64,000 bases of DNA, taken from assembly GCA_947630175.1 (NCBI GenBank), contig CANRGJ010000001.1, forward strand, positions 124,001 to 188,000, written 5' to 3'. Numbering within the stretch: the stretch's first letter is position 1; every line of letters begins with the position of its first letter. The stretch is from an uncultured Ruminiclostridium sp. (lineage in GTDB: Bacteria > Bacillota > Clostridia > Oscillospirales > Ruminococcaceae). Below are positions 57,479-64,000 of the stretch, piece by piece. The notes beneath the pieces were generated by a model that did not search any database, was not told the origin of the DNA, and saw nothing but the letters and a program-made list of their open reading frames with translations. The translations under genes were made by a program, and so were the position numbers.

Positions 57479-57867
57479 GTTTTTATTATATTTGATTGTT
57501 TTTGTTTTGTCAAGTGTTTTTCCGAATTTTTATGAAAAATTTCTTTTGTACCCACAAAAATCAAGAGGGAAGCGAACAGTTTCTGAAGAAAGTCTGTCTG
57601 GATATTTGATGAAAGCCACGTTCCTACCGCTATTCCCAGGAGTCCGCCCGGTATAAGATACAGAAGTTTTTTCCATTGAATAAGTTTATTTTTCTGATGA
57701 ATGACAAGCGAAACCAACGCCGTGGGAAGAAAAAACAGCAGGTTGACTCCCTGAGCAGTGATCTGTTCCACTCCCGCAAAGGCGGTAAGGTAAATGATAA
57801 GTATGAAGCCTCCTCCAAATCCCATGGAGGCGGCTATTCCCGATAATAATCCGATTATAATTTCCAT
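57445..57867 (-). CDS. TSUP (TauE/SafE) family half-size transporter, downstream member
   Basis: A 140-residue membrane protein with about four hydrophobic segments and the TSUP glycine motif ASMGFGGGFILIIYLT near the start, then GGLLGIAVGTWLSSNI near 75. Full-length TSUP permeases have ~250 residues built from two such halves; here each half is a separate gene, with 7 bp between them. The last ~25 residues are polar. The leuA promoter and the first bases of its T-box lie within the 3' end of this gene. Confidence 0.75.
   Translation of the reverse strand: MEIIIGLLSGIAASMGFGGGFILIIYLTAFAGVEQITAQGVNLLFFLPTALVSLVIHQKNKLIQWKKLLYLIPGGLLGIAVGTWLSSNIQTDFLQKLFASLLIFVGTKEIFHKNSEKHLTKQKQSNIIKTLKCDDREKSS
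57485..57513 (-). promoter_or_regulatory. Promoter of the leuA T-box transcript
   Basis: TTGACA (57508-57513), 17-base spacer, TATAAT (57485-57490) on the minus strand. It lies inside the coding end of the upstream TSUP gene. Confidence 0.8.
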
Positions 57868-57874
57868 ATTTATA

Positions 57875-58216
57875 TCATTTCAAAAAAATTCTTATTGCCG
57901 CTGCCAGCATAACTGCGCCGAAAATCCTTCTTAATACAGAATTTGGCACTTTTTTCAAAAAAAATGCTCCTATAACTGCACCGATAATTCCGTACGGAAT
58001 GTATGCCGCCGCCATATTAAAGTCCAGCTTGTCGCCCAGCAGATAGCTTATCGTTGTGGCGGTGCTTAATATAAAAATAAATGCGACGGAGGTTGCATGA
58101 CTTTTTCTCGGTTCAATGCCGGAGGATTCCAGCATTGGAACCGCAGCTATCCCGCCGCCTGATCCGAAAAGACCATTTAAAAGTCCGCATATTACACCCA
58201 TAAGATGTTTTTTCAT
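57875..58216 (-). CDS. TSUP (TauE/SafE) family half-size transporter, upstream member
   Basis: A 113-residue membrane protein with about four hydrophobic stretches. The N-terminal GLLNGLFGSGGGIAAVPMLE is the TSUP half-motif, and SHATSVAFIFILSTATTISYL and GIIGAVIGAFFLKKVP match the next helices. With the following gene it would make a complete two-half permease for sulfite, sulfonates or other organic anions; the substrate is not evident. Its start follows AAAGGTG. Confidence 0.75.
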   Translation of the reverse strand: MKKHLMGVICGLLNGLFGSGGGIAAVPMLESSGIEPRKSHATSVAFIFILSTATTISYLLGDKLDFNMAAAYIPYGIIGAVIGAFFLKKVPNSVLRRIFGAVMLAAAIRIFLK

Positions 58217-58275
58217 TTTTCACCTTTTTTATTTTATTTTGCATTTTTATATTTCATTTTATACTGTATGAAAAA

Positions 58276-58310
58276 CATAAAAATACGGAGCTTTCTTTCG
58301 AAAGCTCCGT
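58276..58310 (-). terminator. Hairpin terminator upstream of the TSUP pair
   Basis: On the minus strand ACGGAGCTTTC/GAAAGCTCCGT (11-bp stem) is followed by ATTTTTATG. It is the second of two tandem terminators after the candidate ncRNA. Confidence 0.8.
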
Positions 58311-58334
58311 TTACCGCTGCGCCGTCGCATGATG

Positions 58335-58480
58335 AATAAAAACCCGCTTTTGAGCAGGGTGGGTAAAGATCTCCTTGCAGGTTCACGCTCCCTTCGTCCG
58401 CAGTGCGGGAGGTCTGCAATCCGCTGCAACCGAGAAATCCCTTTTAACTATGTGTTGGATTTTATAAACCACCACACTAA
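58335..58480 (-). ncRNA. Candidate structured small RNA (6S-like is the best guess)
   Basis: No ORF fits this interval. On the minus strand a rod-like fold is visible. GGGATTTCTC and TTGCAG pair with CTGCAA and GGAGAT...CCC, enclosing CTCCC/GGGAG and a tip hairpin CCGC-ACT-GCGG. A short 5' hairpin GTGT...ACAC precedes it. The 3' end is a terminator with CCCTGCT/AGCGGG followed by TTTTTATT. Rod shape, ~150-nt length and a position downstream of DUF1292 fit a 6S RNA, but I cannot confirm the family and no clear promoter was found. Confidence 0.42.
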
Positions 58481-58536
58481 CTAAACGTAGCAGTGATATT
58501 ATTATTTATTGACCAAGTTGAATAAATACCTGTATA

Positions 58537-58863
58537 TTATTGGCAATGTCCGCATTCGCAGTTATCATCACATTCGCTGTCACCGTAAACTGAATTCAAA
58601 TGCTCAATGAATGCCTGACCTACCTCATCATAAAGTTCATCATCGTCAACAGTGGACAGCATATACTCTCCGTTTTGTTCAACTTCTTTCAAAACGATGA
58701 ATTCAACGTCGTCTTCTTCAAGTTCGTCAGATTCGGTGTAGGGAACAAGCGCAACATATTTTTGATCATCATAGCATATCGCATCGATAACTTCAAACTG
58801 TTCTCCGTCAAGATCTACTATCTGAGGCTCGTATTCTTCAAAATCTTCGTTTTTATCAGCCAT
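58537..58863 (-). CDS. DUF1292 family acidic protein
   Basis: A 108-residue, very acidic protein of the YrzB/DUF1292 family (QIVDLDGEQFEVIDAICYDDQKYVALVPY). The C-terminus carries a Cys/His-rich tail, CDDNCECGHCQ, which could bind a metal and is not usual in the family. The function is unknown. It has a strong promoter. The AAAGGAG that best fits as its ribosome site is 34 bases from the ATG, with a 9-bp hairpin between (see the separate entry). Confidence 0.8.
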   Translation of the reverse strand: MADKNEDFEEYEPQIVDLDGEQFEVIDAICYDDQKYVALVPYTESDELEEDDVEFIVLKEVEQNGEYMLSTVDDDELYDEVGQAFIEHLNSVYGDSECDDNCECGHCQ

Positions 58864-58904
58864 ATTTTATCAGCCTGTTTACATTAAAAACAAGCTACTC
58901 CTTT
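58861..58904 (-). promoter_or_regulatory. Ribosome-binding site separated from the DUF1292 start by a hairpin
   Basis: On the minus strand AAAGGAG (58898-58904) is followed by a hairpin AGCTTGTTT/AAACAGGCT (58872-58896, 7-base loop, one G-T pair) and then GATAAAAT-ATG. Folding the hairpin brings the Shine-Dalgarno sequence to about 9 bases from the start. The loop holds ATG-TAA, a start-stop pair. Confidence 0.5.
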
Positions 58905-58922
58905 CATTCAAACTACCTTTTT

Positions 58923-58951
58923 ATTATACCTTATATAGCTATTTATGTCAA
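58923..58951 (-). promoter_or_regulatory. Promoter of the DUF1292 gene
   Basis: On the minus strand TTGACA (58946-58951), 17-base spacer, TATAAT (58923-58928), about 60 bases before the start codon. From 58952 to 59058 the sequence is A/T-rich and I see nothing else. Confidence 0.8.
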
Positions 58952-59058
58952 TAGAAAATAAATTCCTTTTGCTACAAAATTGAAAATTATGTGTAAAATG
59001 CTACAAAAATATTTCTCAACAGTTGAAAAATATATACAAAAACACCATTAAAAAATTA

Positions 59059-59087
59059 TTGACATTATTCTTTACATATGATATCAT
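59059..59087 (+). promoter_or_regulatory. Promoter of the ~680-nt RNA
   Basis: TTGACA (59059-59064), 17-base spacer, TATCAT (59082-59087). Transcription would begin near 59094. Confidence 0.72.
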
Positions 59088-59093
59088 ATAAAC

Positions 59094-59774
59094 AAGGAAA
59101 GAGGAACAGAAAACCTCAGGAAACAAAGTTCAAATCGACTGACGAATGACAGGATTGACGTTAAGAGTTTCCATGAGTGGGCGGAAAAAAGGATTTATCA
59201 TAACCGCAATGTTATTATTTCCTACGACGAAACGACAGAATAAAGTGACTTTTATCATAACATCAAAAAGCGACGCTTTAAGTATGAAGTTTCAATGTGC
59301 AGTGTGACAACTGCACAAATCTTATCGGGAAAGGAAGCGAGTCCAATGGAAATAATTGAATCACAGAATCACGAATTGCGGCTCGTGACTGTAATTGCCT
59401 GAAAAAAAGCGGAGTAAAACCGCAGAACAGTTTATTAAACAGCGTTTCTGCCGGTACTCAAATCAGAACGATTTGTTCAAAACAAAACAGCGCTTTATGG
59501 CTGCACCGCAATTCAAATGTGATTACGCCTCGGACGTAAATCCGAGTGTATAGCAGGTCACATTAAACTGCTTTTATATATTTAATCCCGTGCAGGAGTG
59601 ATTTAAATTGAAATTCACAAAATTTCGTGTATTCTTTAAAATCGGTCCAAGCGAATGACAGAAAGGGATTAATCCAATGTACTACTTAATTTACAATTGA
59701 ATATCATCCTGCAGGTAAATCTGCGAAGAAAAGGATAGTTAAACCTCTTACAGTGAAAACTGTAAGAGGTTTTT
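59094..59774 (+). ncRNA. Candidate large structured non-coding RNA, ~680 nt
   Basis: A ~680-base stretch lies between a good promoter and an intrinsic terminator and contains no listed ORF on either strand. Many compact hairpins are visible: GAGG/CCTC, AAAGCG/CGCTTT, GTGCAGT/ACTGCAC, CACGA/TCGTG, GCGG/CCGC, CAAATC/GATTTG, CAGC/GCTG and GAAATT/AATTTC. Nested stems include GCAGAA...TTCTGC around GTTT/AAAC, AATGTGA...TCACATT around CTCGGA/TCCGAG, and ATCCT...AGGAT around GCAG/CTGC. TTTATCATAAC occurs twice (59194, 59251). One frame (59082-59243, 53 codons) is open but has no ATG. Size and ornate folding recall OLE, ROOL or GOLLD RNAs, but I cannot assign it to any of them. Confidence 0.6.
59741..59774 (+). 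terminator. Terminator of the ~680-nt RNA
   Basis: AAACCTCTTACAG/CTGTAAGAGGTTT is a 13-bp perfect stem with a 6-base loop, followed by more T. It ends the RNA about 70 bases before fruK. Confidence 0.93.
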
Positions 59775-59846
59775 AGCGTATTGTATTGACAAATAATTTA
59801 TTTAGCTGTATTTTATTTATTGATAACTTTTTTCGGGAGAATTCAT

Positions 59847-60758
59847 ATGATTTATACTGTCACACTAAATCCGGCGATAGACTATGTTGTTGAGCTTTCC
59901 GCCTTTAAGGAGGGAGCAGTTAACCGTTCCGTTTCAGAGAAATATTTTTGCGGCGGAAAAGGGATAAACGTATCATTGGTGCTTAAACAGCTTGGGATTG
60001 ATTCAACGGCTATGGGTTTTATTGCCGGATTTACAGGGGACGCTATCGAGGAAAACATAAAAAAGCAAGGCGTTAAAACAGAATTTACACATATTAAAAA
60101 CGGGATCTCTCGTATAAATATAAAGCTGAAAGCAGAGTGGGAAAGCGAAATAAACGGACAGGGACCTGAAATTATTCGATCAGAGACGGATGCTTTTCTT
60201 ACAGGATTTGACCATATAAAAAACGGCGACATTATCGTTCTTTCAGGGAGCATTCCGTATTCTGTTGATAAAGATATATATGAAAGAATACTGGAGCGTC
60301 TGAGTGGTAAGGATATTTTGTCAGTAATAGATACATCGGGGAAAATACTCACAAACACGTTGAAATACCATCCTTTTTTAGTAAAGCCCAATCATATAGA
60401 GCTATCTGAAATATTCGGCGTTGACATTAACACACCTGAACAGGCAATAAAATACGCAAAAGAATTGCAAAAACAAGGCGCAGTCAATGTTATGGTCTCT
60501 ATGGCGGAAAAAGGAGCAGTCCTTGTCGATGAAAACGAAACTGAACATATTTCTGATTGCCCACAGGGAATTGTTGTTAATTCGGTAGGAGCAGGGGATT
60601 CAATGGTTGCCGGATTTCTGGCAGGATATATTGAAAAAAAGGATTATGATTATGCTCTTAAGCTTGGTACAGCGGCAGGAAGTGCAACTGCGTTTTCGAC
60701 TGGACTTGCGGACAGGGAAAAAATAAATGAAATTTTTAACCGACTGAGCATAAATTAA
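59847..60758 (+). CDS. fruK: 1-phosphofructokinase (PfkB family)
   Basis: A 303-residue PfkB kinase that turns fructose-1-phosphate into fructose-1,6-bisphosphate. The N-terminus MIYTVTLNPAIDYVVEL is characteristic of FruK/LacC, GGKGINVSLVLKQLG is near 39, and the catalytic Asp/anion hole is in NSVGAGDSMVAGFLAGY near 248. Tagatose-6-phosphate kinase is an alternative, since the two are hard to separate by sequence. The track begins at 59820; ATG 59847 follows CGGGAGAA. No fructose PTS or fruR gene is adjacent in the window. Confidence 0.88.
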   Translation: MIYTVTLNPAIDYVVELSAFKEGAVNRSVSEKYFCGGKGINVSLVLKQLGIDSTAMGFIAGFTGDAIEENIKKQGVKTEFTHIKNGISRINIKLKAEWESEINGQGPEIIRSETDAFLTGFDHIKNGDIIVLSGSIPYSVDKDIYERILERLSGKDILSVIDTSGKILTNTLKYHPFLVKPNHIELSEIFGVDINTPEQAIKYAKELQKQGAVNVMVSMAEKGAVLVDENETEHISDCPQGIVVNSVGAGDSMVAGFLAGYIEKKDYDYALKLGTAAGSATAFSTGLADREKINEIFNRLSIN

Positions 60759-60764
60759 TCTTTC

Positions 60765-60794
60765 TTGACAAATAGAAGGTATATATGATATAAT
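60765..60794 (+). promoter_or_regulatory. Promoter of the Hpt/HD-GYP pair
   Basis: TTGACA (60765-60770), 18-base spacer, TATAAT (60789-60794), starting 7 bases after the fruK stop and 85 bases before the Hpt gene. Confidence 0.72.
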
Positions 60795-60878
60795 GTTTTT
60801 TGTATAATTATATTTTAATTTCAAATAGCTTTATGATAAAATATTTTTATTGCGCAAAGCGGAAAGGATAATATTACA

Positions 60879-61226
60879 ATGGCTTTGATTGAAGAACTGA
60901 ATAAACTGGGTGTAAATACAAACGAGGCGCTACAAAGATTCAGCGGAAACAGCGCTTTATATGAAAGGATGATAGGAAAATTTCCTGCGGCGGCTCAGGG
61001 ACTTGAGGTGCTGAAATTTCTTGAGGAAGGCGATTATGCCACCGCATTGGAAAATGCTCATACATTAAAGGGAGTAACTGGTAACCTTTCCCTAACTCCT
61101 CTTTATAAGGGATATACCGAAATAGTTAATCTGTTAAGAGCAAATGACCCTGAAAAGGCAAAGGAAACCCTTTTAGAATTGATTCCTGTTCAGGTAAATA
61201 TAATTGAATGTATAGAAAAAAATTAA
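60879..61226 (+). CDS. Hpt-domain phosphotransfer protein
   Basis: A 115-residue all-helical protein. The phospho-accepting His is in ALENAHTLKGVTGNLSL (about residue 67), the signature of histidine phosphotransfer domains. It has no kinase domain, so it would relay phosphate between a separate hybrid kinase and a response regulator. The next gene, 24 bp downstream, encodes a receiver-HD-GYP protein, its likely partner. CGGAAAGGA precedes the ATG. Confidence 0.82.
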   Translation: MALIEELNKLGVNTNEALQRFSGNSALYERMIGKFPAAAQGLEVLKFLEEGDYATALENAHTLKGVTGNLSLTPLYKGYTEIVNLLRANDPEKAKETLLELIPVQVNIIECIEKN

Positions 61227-61250
61227 GATTTTTGTCTTTTGGAGGAAGCT

Positions 61251-62285
61251 GTGGAAAAAGCAACTATACTTATCGTCGACGATATGGAAATAAATCGTGT
61301 ACTGCTGGCCAACGGCTTTGGTGATGATTATAATATCATGGAGGCTGAAAACGGGGAACAGGCCGTAAAAATACTAGACAGCGGTGAAAAAATATCGGCC
61401 GTTTTGCTGGATATGATGATGCCTGTAATGAGTGGTATCGACGTATTGCAGCATATGAACAAAAACAATTCGATAAAGCGTATTCCTGTTTTCATTATAA
61501 CGGCTGCCGAGGGTGAGGATATATTGATGGCAGCGTATGAGCTTGGCGCCGTGGACGTTATTTCCAAGCCTTTTATGATGCAGTTTTTGAAATGCCGAAT
61601 CGGTAACGTAATTGAACTTTACCGCCATAGAAATGACTTAGAAGCATTGGTGGAAGAAAAAGCCAACCGCCTGGAGATAATAAATAAATCAATGGTAGAG
61701 GCGCTTGCCAATATCATAGAATTCCGTGACTGTGAATCTGGGGAACACGTAAAGCGCATAAGCGGTCTTACAAAAATACTTATGACTGAGATCAGCGGTA
61801 TGTACTCTGAATATTATCTGACCACGGATGAAATAGAAAAGGTTTCTACTGCATCAATTCTGCACGATGTGGGAAAGATAGCTATTCCCGACAATATACT
61901 TAATAAGCCGGGCAGACTTACAAAAGAAGAATTCGAGTTTATGAAATTACATACCGTTAAGGGTTGTGAGATACTCTCGAATATTCCGAATATCATTGAC
62001 GAAGATATTTATAATTATTGCTATGATATTTGTCGTCACCATCATGAGCGTTGGGACGGAAGAGGTTATCCTGACGGGATAAGCGGAGATGATATTTCTA
62101 TCTGGGCGCAGGTGGTTGCTGTTGTTGACGTTTATGACGCCCTCATCTCTCCCAGGGTTTATAAATCTGCATACGATCATGAAGTTGCTGTAAAGATGAT
62201 ATATAACGGAGAGTGCGGTACGTTTAATCCGAAGGTGCTCAAAGCATTTGACAAAGCAATAGGAAAAACGGGTTGCTTTGATTAA
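61251..62285 (+). CDS. Response regulator with HD-GYP cyclic-di-GMP phosphodiesterase domain
   Basis: A 344-residue two-domain protein. The receiver domain (about 1-120) shows ILIVDDMEINRVLL, the phospho-acceptor Asp in VLLDMMMPVMSG and the Lys in VISKPF. The HD-GYP domain follows, with SILHDVGKIAIPDNILNKPG near 200 and CRHHHERWDGRGYPDGISG near 260, so the metal-binding HD and GYP motifs are intact. Such RpfG-like proteins degrade cyclic di-GMP. The track starts at TTG 61239; GTG 61251 after GGAGGA is more likely, though its spacing is short. Confidence 0.88.
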   Translation: MEKATILIVDDMEINRVLLANGFGDDYNIMEAENGEQAVKILDSGEKISAVLLDMMMPVMSGIDVLQHMNKNNSIKRIPVFIITAAEGEDILMAAYELGAVDVISKPFMMQFLKCRIGNVIELYRHRNDLEALVEEKANRLEIINKSMVEALANIIEFRDCESGEHVKRISGLTKILMTEISGMYSEYYLTTDEIEKVSTASILHDVGKIAIPDNILNKPGRLTKEEFEFMKLHTVKGCEILSNIPNIIDEDIYNYCYDICRHHHERWDGRGYPDGISGDDISIWAQVVAVVDVYDALISPRVYKSAYDHEVAVKMIYNGECGTFNPKVLKAFDKAIGKTGCFD

Positions 62286-62300
62286 ATTATTTCTATAATG

Positions 62301-62338
62301 AAATCTCCTCAATGCAAATTTGCATTGAGGAGATTTTT
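62301..62338 (+). terminator. Bidirectional terminator between the HD-GYP gene and cdaR
   Basis: AAATCTCCTCAATGCAAA/TTTGCATTGAGGAGATTT is an 18-base perfect inverted repeat with T-run on the plus strand and A-run on the other side. The flanking genes converge on it. Confidence 0.92.
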
Positions 62339-62352
62339 ATTTGTGTTTAACT

Positions 62353-63648
62353 TTATGAATCATCTGCGTCGGCCGGTTTTGCCGATATGCGAATATCAAC
62401 TTTATATTCTCCTGTTATCCATGCCCGTACCTTTTGTCCTGCAATTCGCATAGTGACAGTATATGTTTTTACACTTTCTTCCGCCTGCACTCCAAGCAGG
62501 TTGACTGTACCGATTATATCGTCATGCGAAAGATTGTGAAGGACGTCAGACGGTCCTATGGCGGTAACGTTTATGTTGTTTGTCACAAATGTATAATCAT
62601 AGTTTGAATCGCCGTTAAGTATTGTAAAATTCTCAGTTGAAACAGTGAATTCCAGGTTGCCATAGCTGTCTATATTTTCAAATGTGACCTGCGCCCTGCC
62701 GATGTTTGACAGATTTTTATATCCGTCGGGAAGGGAAATAGCAAGATTTATTCCTTGCAAGTCTTTTGATGTGATATTTGATAAGTTAATTTCTCCCACG
62801 TCGATTTTTTCAAGATTTTCTATGCTTGCGTCATTCGCGGGTGCGGCAATGGTTATCTCATTTGGGAGTATTGTGTAAGACAGACTCTTATCATTAAAAT
62901 TATCAGGATAAATAATGGAAACGTCAAGTGGAAGTGTTTTGACCCTATATACAGGAATTGTTACAGTATAGTTGTCGGCTCTGTATTCCAGATTTGGATT
63001 TTCAATTTTGTTGCCTGACGCATTGTAAAGACTTACAGTACCTTGTACTTCGGTGGTTTCTGTCATTACTCCGTCAAAAACAGGCTCAATAACCGCTTTT
63101 GCAACGGATTTGACAAGCGACTCTTCACCTGTCACCGTTATCTTATCAGATGACAGCAAAATGTCATCTGTTTGTATTTGCAATTCATCGGCTACCGAAA
63201 GATTGTCTGTATTTACTTCAATTGCAATATCTTCGCTTATAATACGTTCAATAGTAACTTTAGATGTAAGACCTGATGAAATGATTTCATAGTCGTTGCT
63301 TGATTCGACCTTGTTAAGTATTACGTTGACCGTATGCGTGCCGGGAGTAGTTATACCCGAAAGATCAAGAGTTGCAGAAAAATCCTCTGCCGTAAGAGAA
63401 CCGATAATATATCTTTTTCCCTGTATATGGATCGTAACAGACGGTTCATAGTCTGTGATCTGCAAATTTTCTTCTTTCATATACTGGGTTGGCTCTGCGA
63501 TTATTGCTACATCGTCGATATGGTCCGTTACATTTGGGAACAGCTGAATGGAGATAGCAAACCATATGATTATTGCAAAGATTACCGATAAAATTATCGT
63601 CTTCAGGTTTTTAACAAAGTAATGGGCAATTTTTTTAAGAAAGGTCAT
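62353..63648 (-). CDS. cdaR: YbbR-domain regulator of diadenylate cyclase (CdaR)
   Basis: A 431-residue membrane-anchored protein. One N-terminal transmembrane helix ([21 protein letters not shown], about 17-37) is followed by an extracytoplasmic part made of repeated YbbR beta domains; family-like segments occur near 70-130, 140-220 and 230-320. CdaR binds CdaA and adjusts cyclic di-AMP synthesis. It starts within the last 4 bp of cdaA, as in the conserved cdaA-cdaR-glmM cluster of Firmicutes; glmM is not next here, since the HD-GYP gene converges from the other side. Confidence 0.9.
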   Translation of the reverse strand: MTFLKKIAHYFVKNLKTIILSVIFAIIIWFAISIQLFPNVTDHIDDVAIIAEPTQYMKEENLQITDYEPSVTIHIQGKRYIIGSLTAEDFSATLDLSGITTPGTHTVNVILNKVESSNDYEIISSGLTSKVTIERIISEDIAIEVNTDNLSVADELQIQTDDILLSSDKITVTGEESLVKSVAKAVIEPVFDGVMTETTEVQGTVSLYNASGNKIENPNLEYRADNYTVTIPVYRVKTLPLDVSIIYPDNFNDKSLSYTILPNEITIAAPANDASIENLEKIDVGEINLSNITSKDLQGINLAISLPDGYKNLSNIGRAQVTFENIDSYGNLEFTVSTENFTILNGDSNYDYTFVTNNINVTAIGPSDVLHNLSHDDIIGTVNLLGVQAEESVKTYTVTMRIAGQKVRAWITGEYKVDIRISAKPADADDS

Positions 63649-64000
63649 TTTTTACCCTCCTTTGTCTTTTCGGCGGGGCGGTGCTGTTTGTTAGACTTGC
63701 TTTTCTTTTGCGTTTCGGAAGAGGAATGTATAAGGCGTTCGGTCAGATATTGCTTAAGCGTTGCTCCGGAAAAATTCCTTGTAAGCTCTCCGTTTTCAGC
63801 AACAGAAATCACACCCGTTTCTTCGGATACGACTACAACGATGGCGTCCGATACTTCGCTTATTCCTATCGCCGCACGGTGTCTTGTGCCCAGTTCCTTG
63901 GGAACAAGCTCTTCTTTTGCAGGCTTTGGCAGGTAGCAGGCAGCGGCGTGTATCATTCCGTCTCTTATGATCACTGCTCCGTCATGAAGAGGAGTGTTAG
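63645..64000 (-). CDS. cdaA: Diadenylate cyclase CdaA, C-terminal part (runs off the window)
   Basis: The frame stays open to the window edge (reading [21 protein letters not shown]), giving about 118 C-terminal residues. The DisA_N catalytic motifs DGAV and [13 protein letters not shown] are present, so this is the catalytic half that makes cyclic di-AMP from two ATP. The membrane-spanning N-terminus lies outside the window. The last ~35 residues are Lys/Ser-rich. The track ORF begins at an internal ATG (63974) and should not be taken as the start. Confidence 0.93.
   Translation of the reverse strand, partial: NTPLHDGAVIIRDGMIHAAACYLPKPAKEELVPKELGTRHRAAIGISEVSDAIVVVVSEETGVISVAENGELTRNFSGATLKQYLTERLIHSSSETQKKSKSNKQHRPAEKTKEGKK

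Noticed and set aside
59082-59243. A 53-codon open frame at the start of the ~680-nt RNA with a protein-like sequence (DRIDVKSFHEWAEKRIYH)
   Set aside because: It has no ATG, GTG or TTG start with a ribosome site, begins within the promoter -10 box, and is short enough to be chance.

Overview
The window looks like a chromosomal segment of a low-GC Firmicute of class Clostridia, most likely the Ruminococcaceae/Oscillospiraceae. The basis is a Gram-positive PolC, the pyrH-frr-uppS-cdsA-dxr-rseP-ispG-polC order, a DnaD/DnaI-type helicase-loading pair, HisZ with short HisG, a leucine T-box, CdaA/CdaR, and TTGACA-17-TATAAT promoters with AGGAGG ribosome sites. Species is not resolved.

Layout. 1-3.6 kb (minus): chorismate pathway genes, DAHP synthase-aroB-aroA-aroC, behind a transcription attenuator that encodes a Phe/Tyr/Trp-rich leader peptide. 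3.7-14.9 kb (plus): DnaD and a DnaC/DnaI-like loader, manA, a ROK glucokinase, ilvD, radC, uvrB, uvrA. 15-26.9 kb: hom, then pyrH, frr, undecaprenyl and phospholipid synthesis, two MEP-pathway genes, rseP and polC. 27-34.7 kb: a complete-looking histidine operon hisZGDCBHAFIE, without a histidinol-phosphatase gene. 34.7-38.1 kb: ilvB-ilvN-ilvC. 38.1-40.9 kb: a Nudix hydrolase, a clan GH-A-like glycosidase and a YdcF-like protein.

40.9-53.8 kb is the accessory region. It holds toxin C-terminal tips next to putative immunity genes, a broken response regulator, prfB and rlmD (core genes), a gene relic, a McrBC restriction system whose mcrB is frameshifted at a G6 tract, and a reduced type II-A CRISPR-Cas locus. 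That locus has a full-length Cas9 with all catalytic residues, a tracrRNA encoded antisense to the inferred cas9 5' leader, a 60-codon stump of cas1, no cas2 or csn2, and an array of two repeats and one spacer. It appears able to interfere but not to acquire spacers.

53.8-64 kb: small membrane proteins, a Cys-rich DUF305 protein, a T-box-controlled leuA, a pair of half-size TSUP transporters, a possible small structured RNA, a DUF1292 protein, a candidate ~680-nt non-coding RNA with its own promoter and terminator, fruK, an Hpt protein with an HD-GYP response regulator, and cdaR-cdaA.

The strongest leads are the ~680-nt RNA (59.09-59.77 kb), the aromatic leader-peptide attenuator, the tracrRNA/cas9 arrangement with lost adaptation genes, the TNT toxin tip overlapping its neighbour gene, and two genes (dxr and the DUF1292 gene) whose ribosome-binding site is separated from the start codon by a hairpin.
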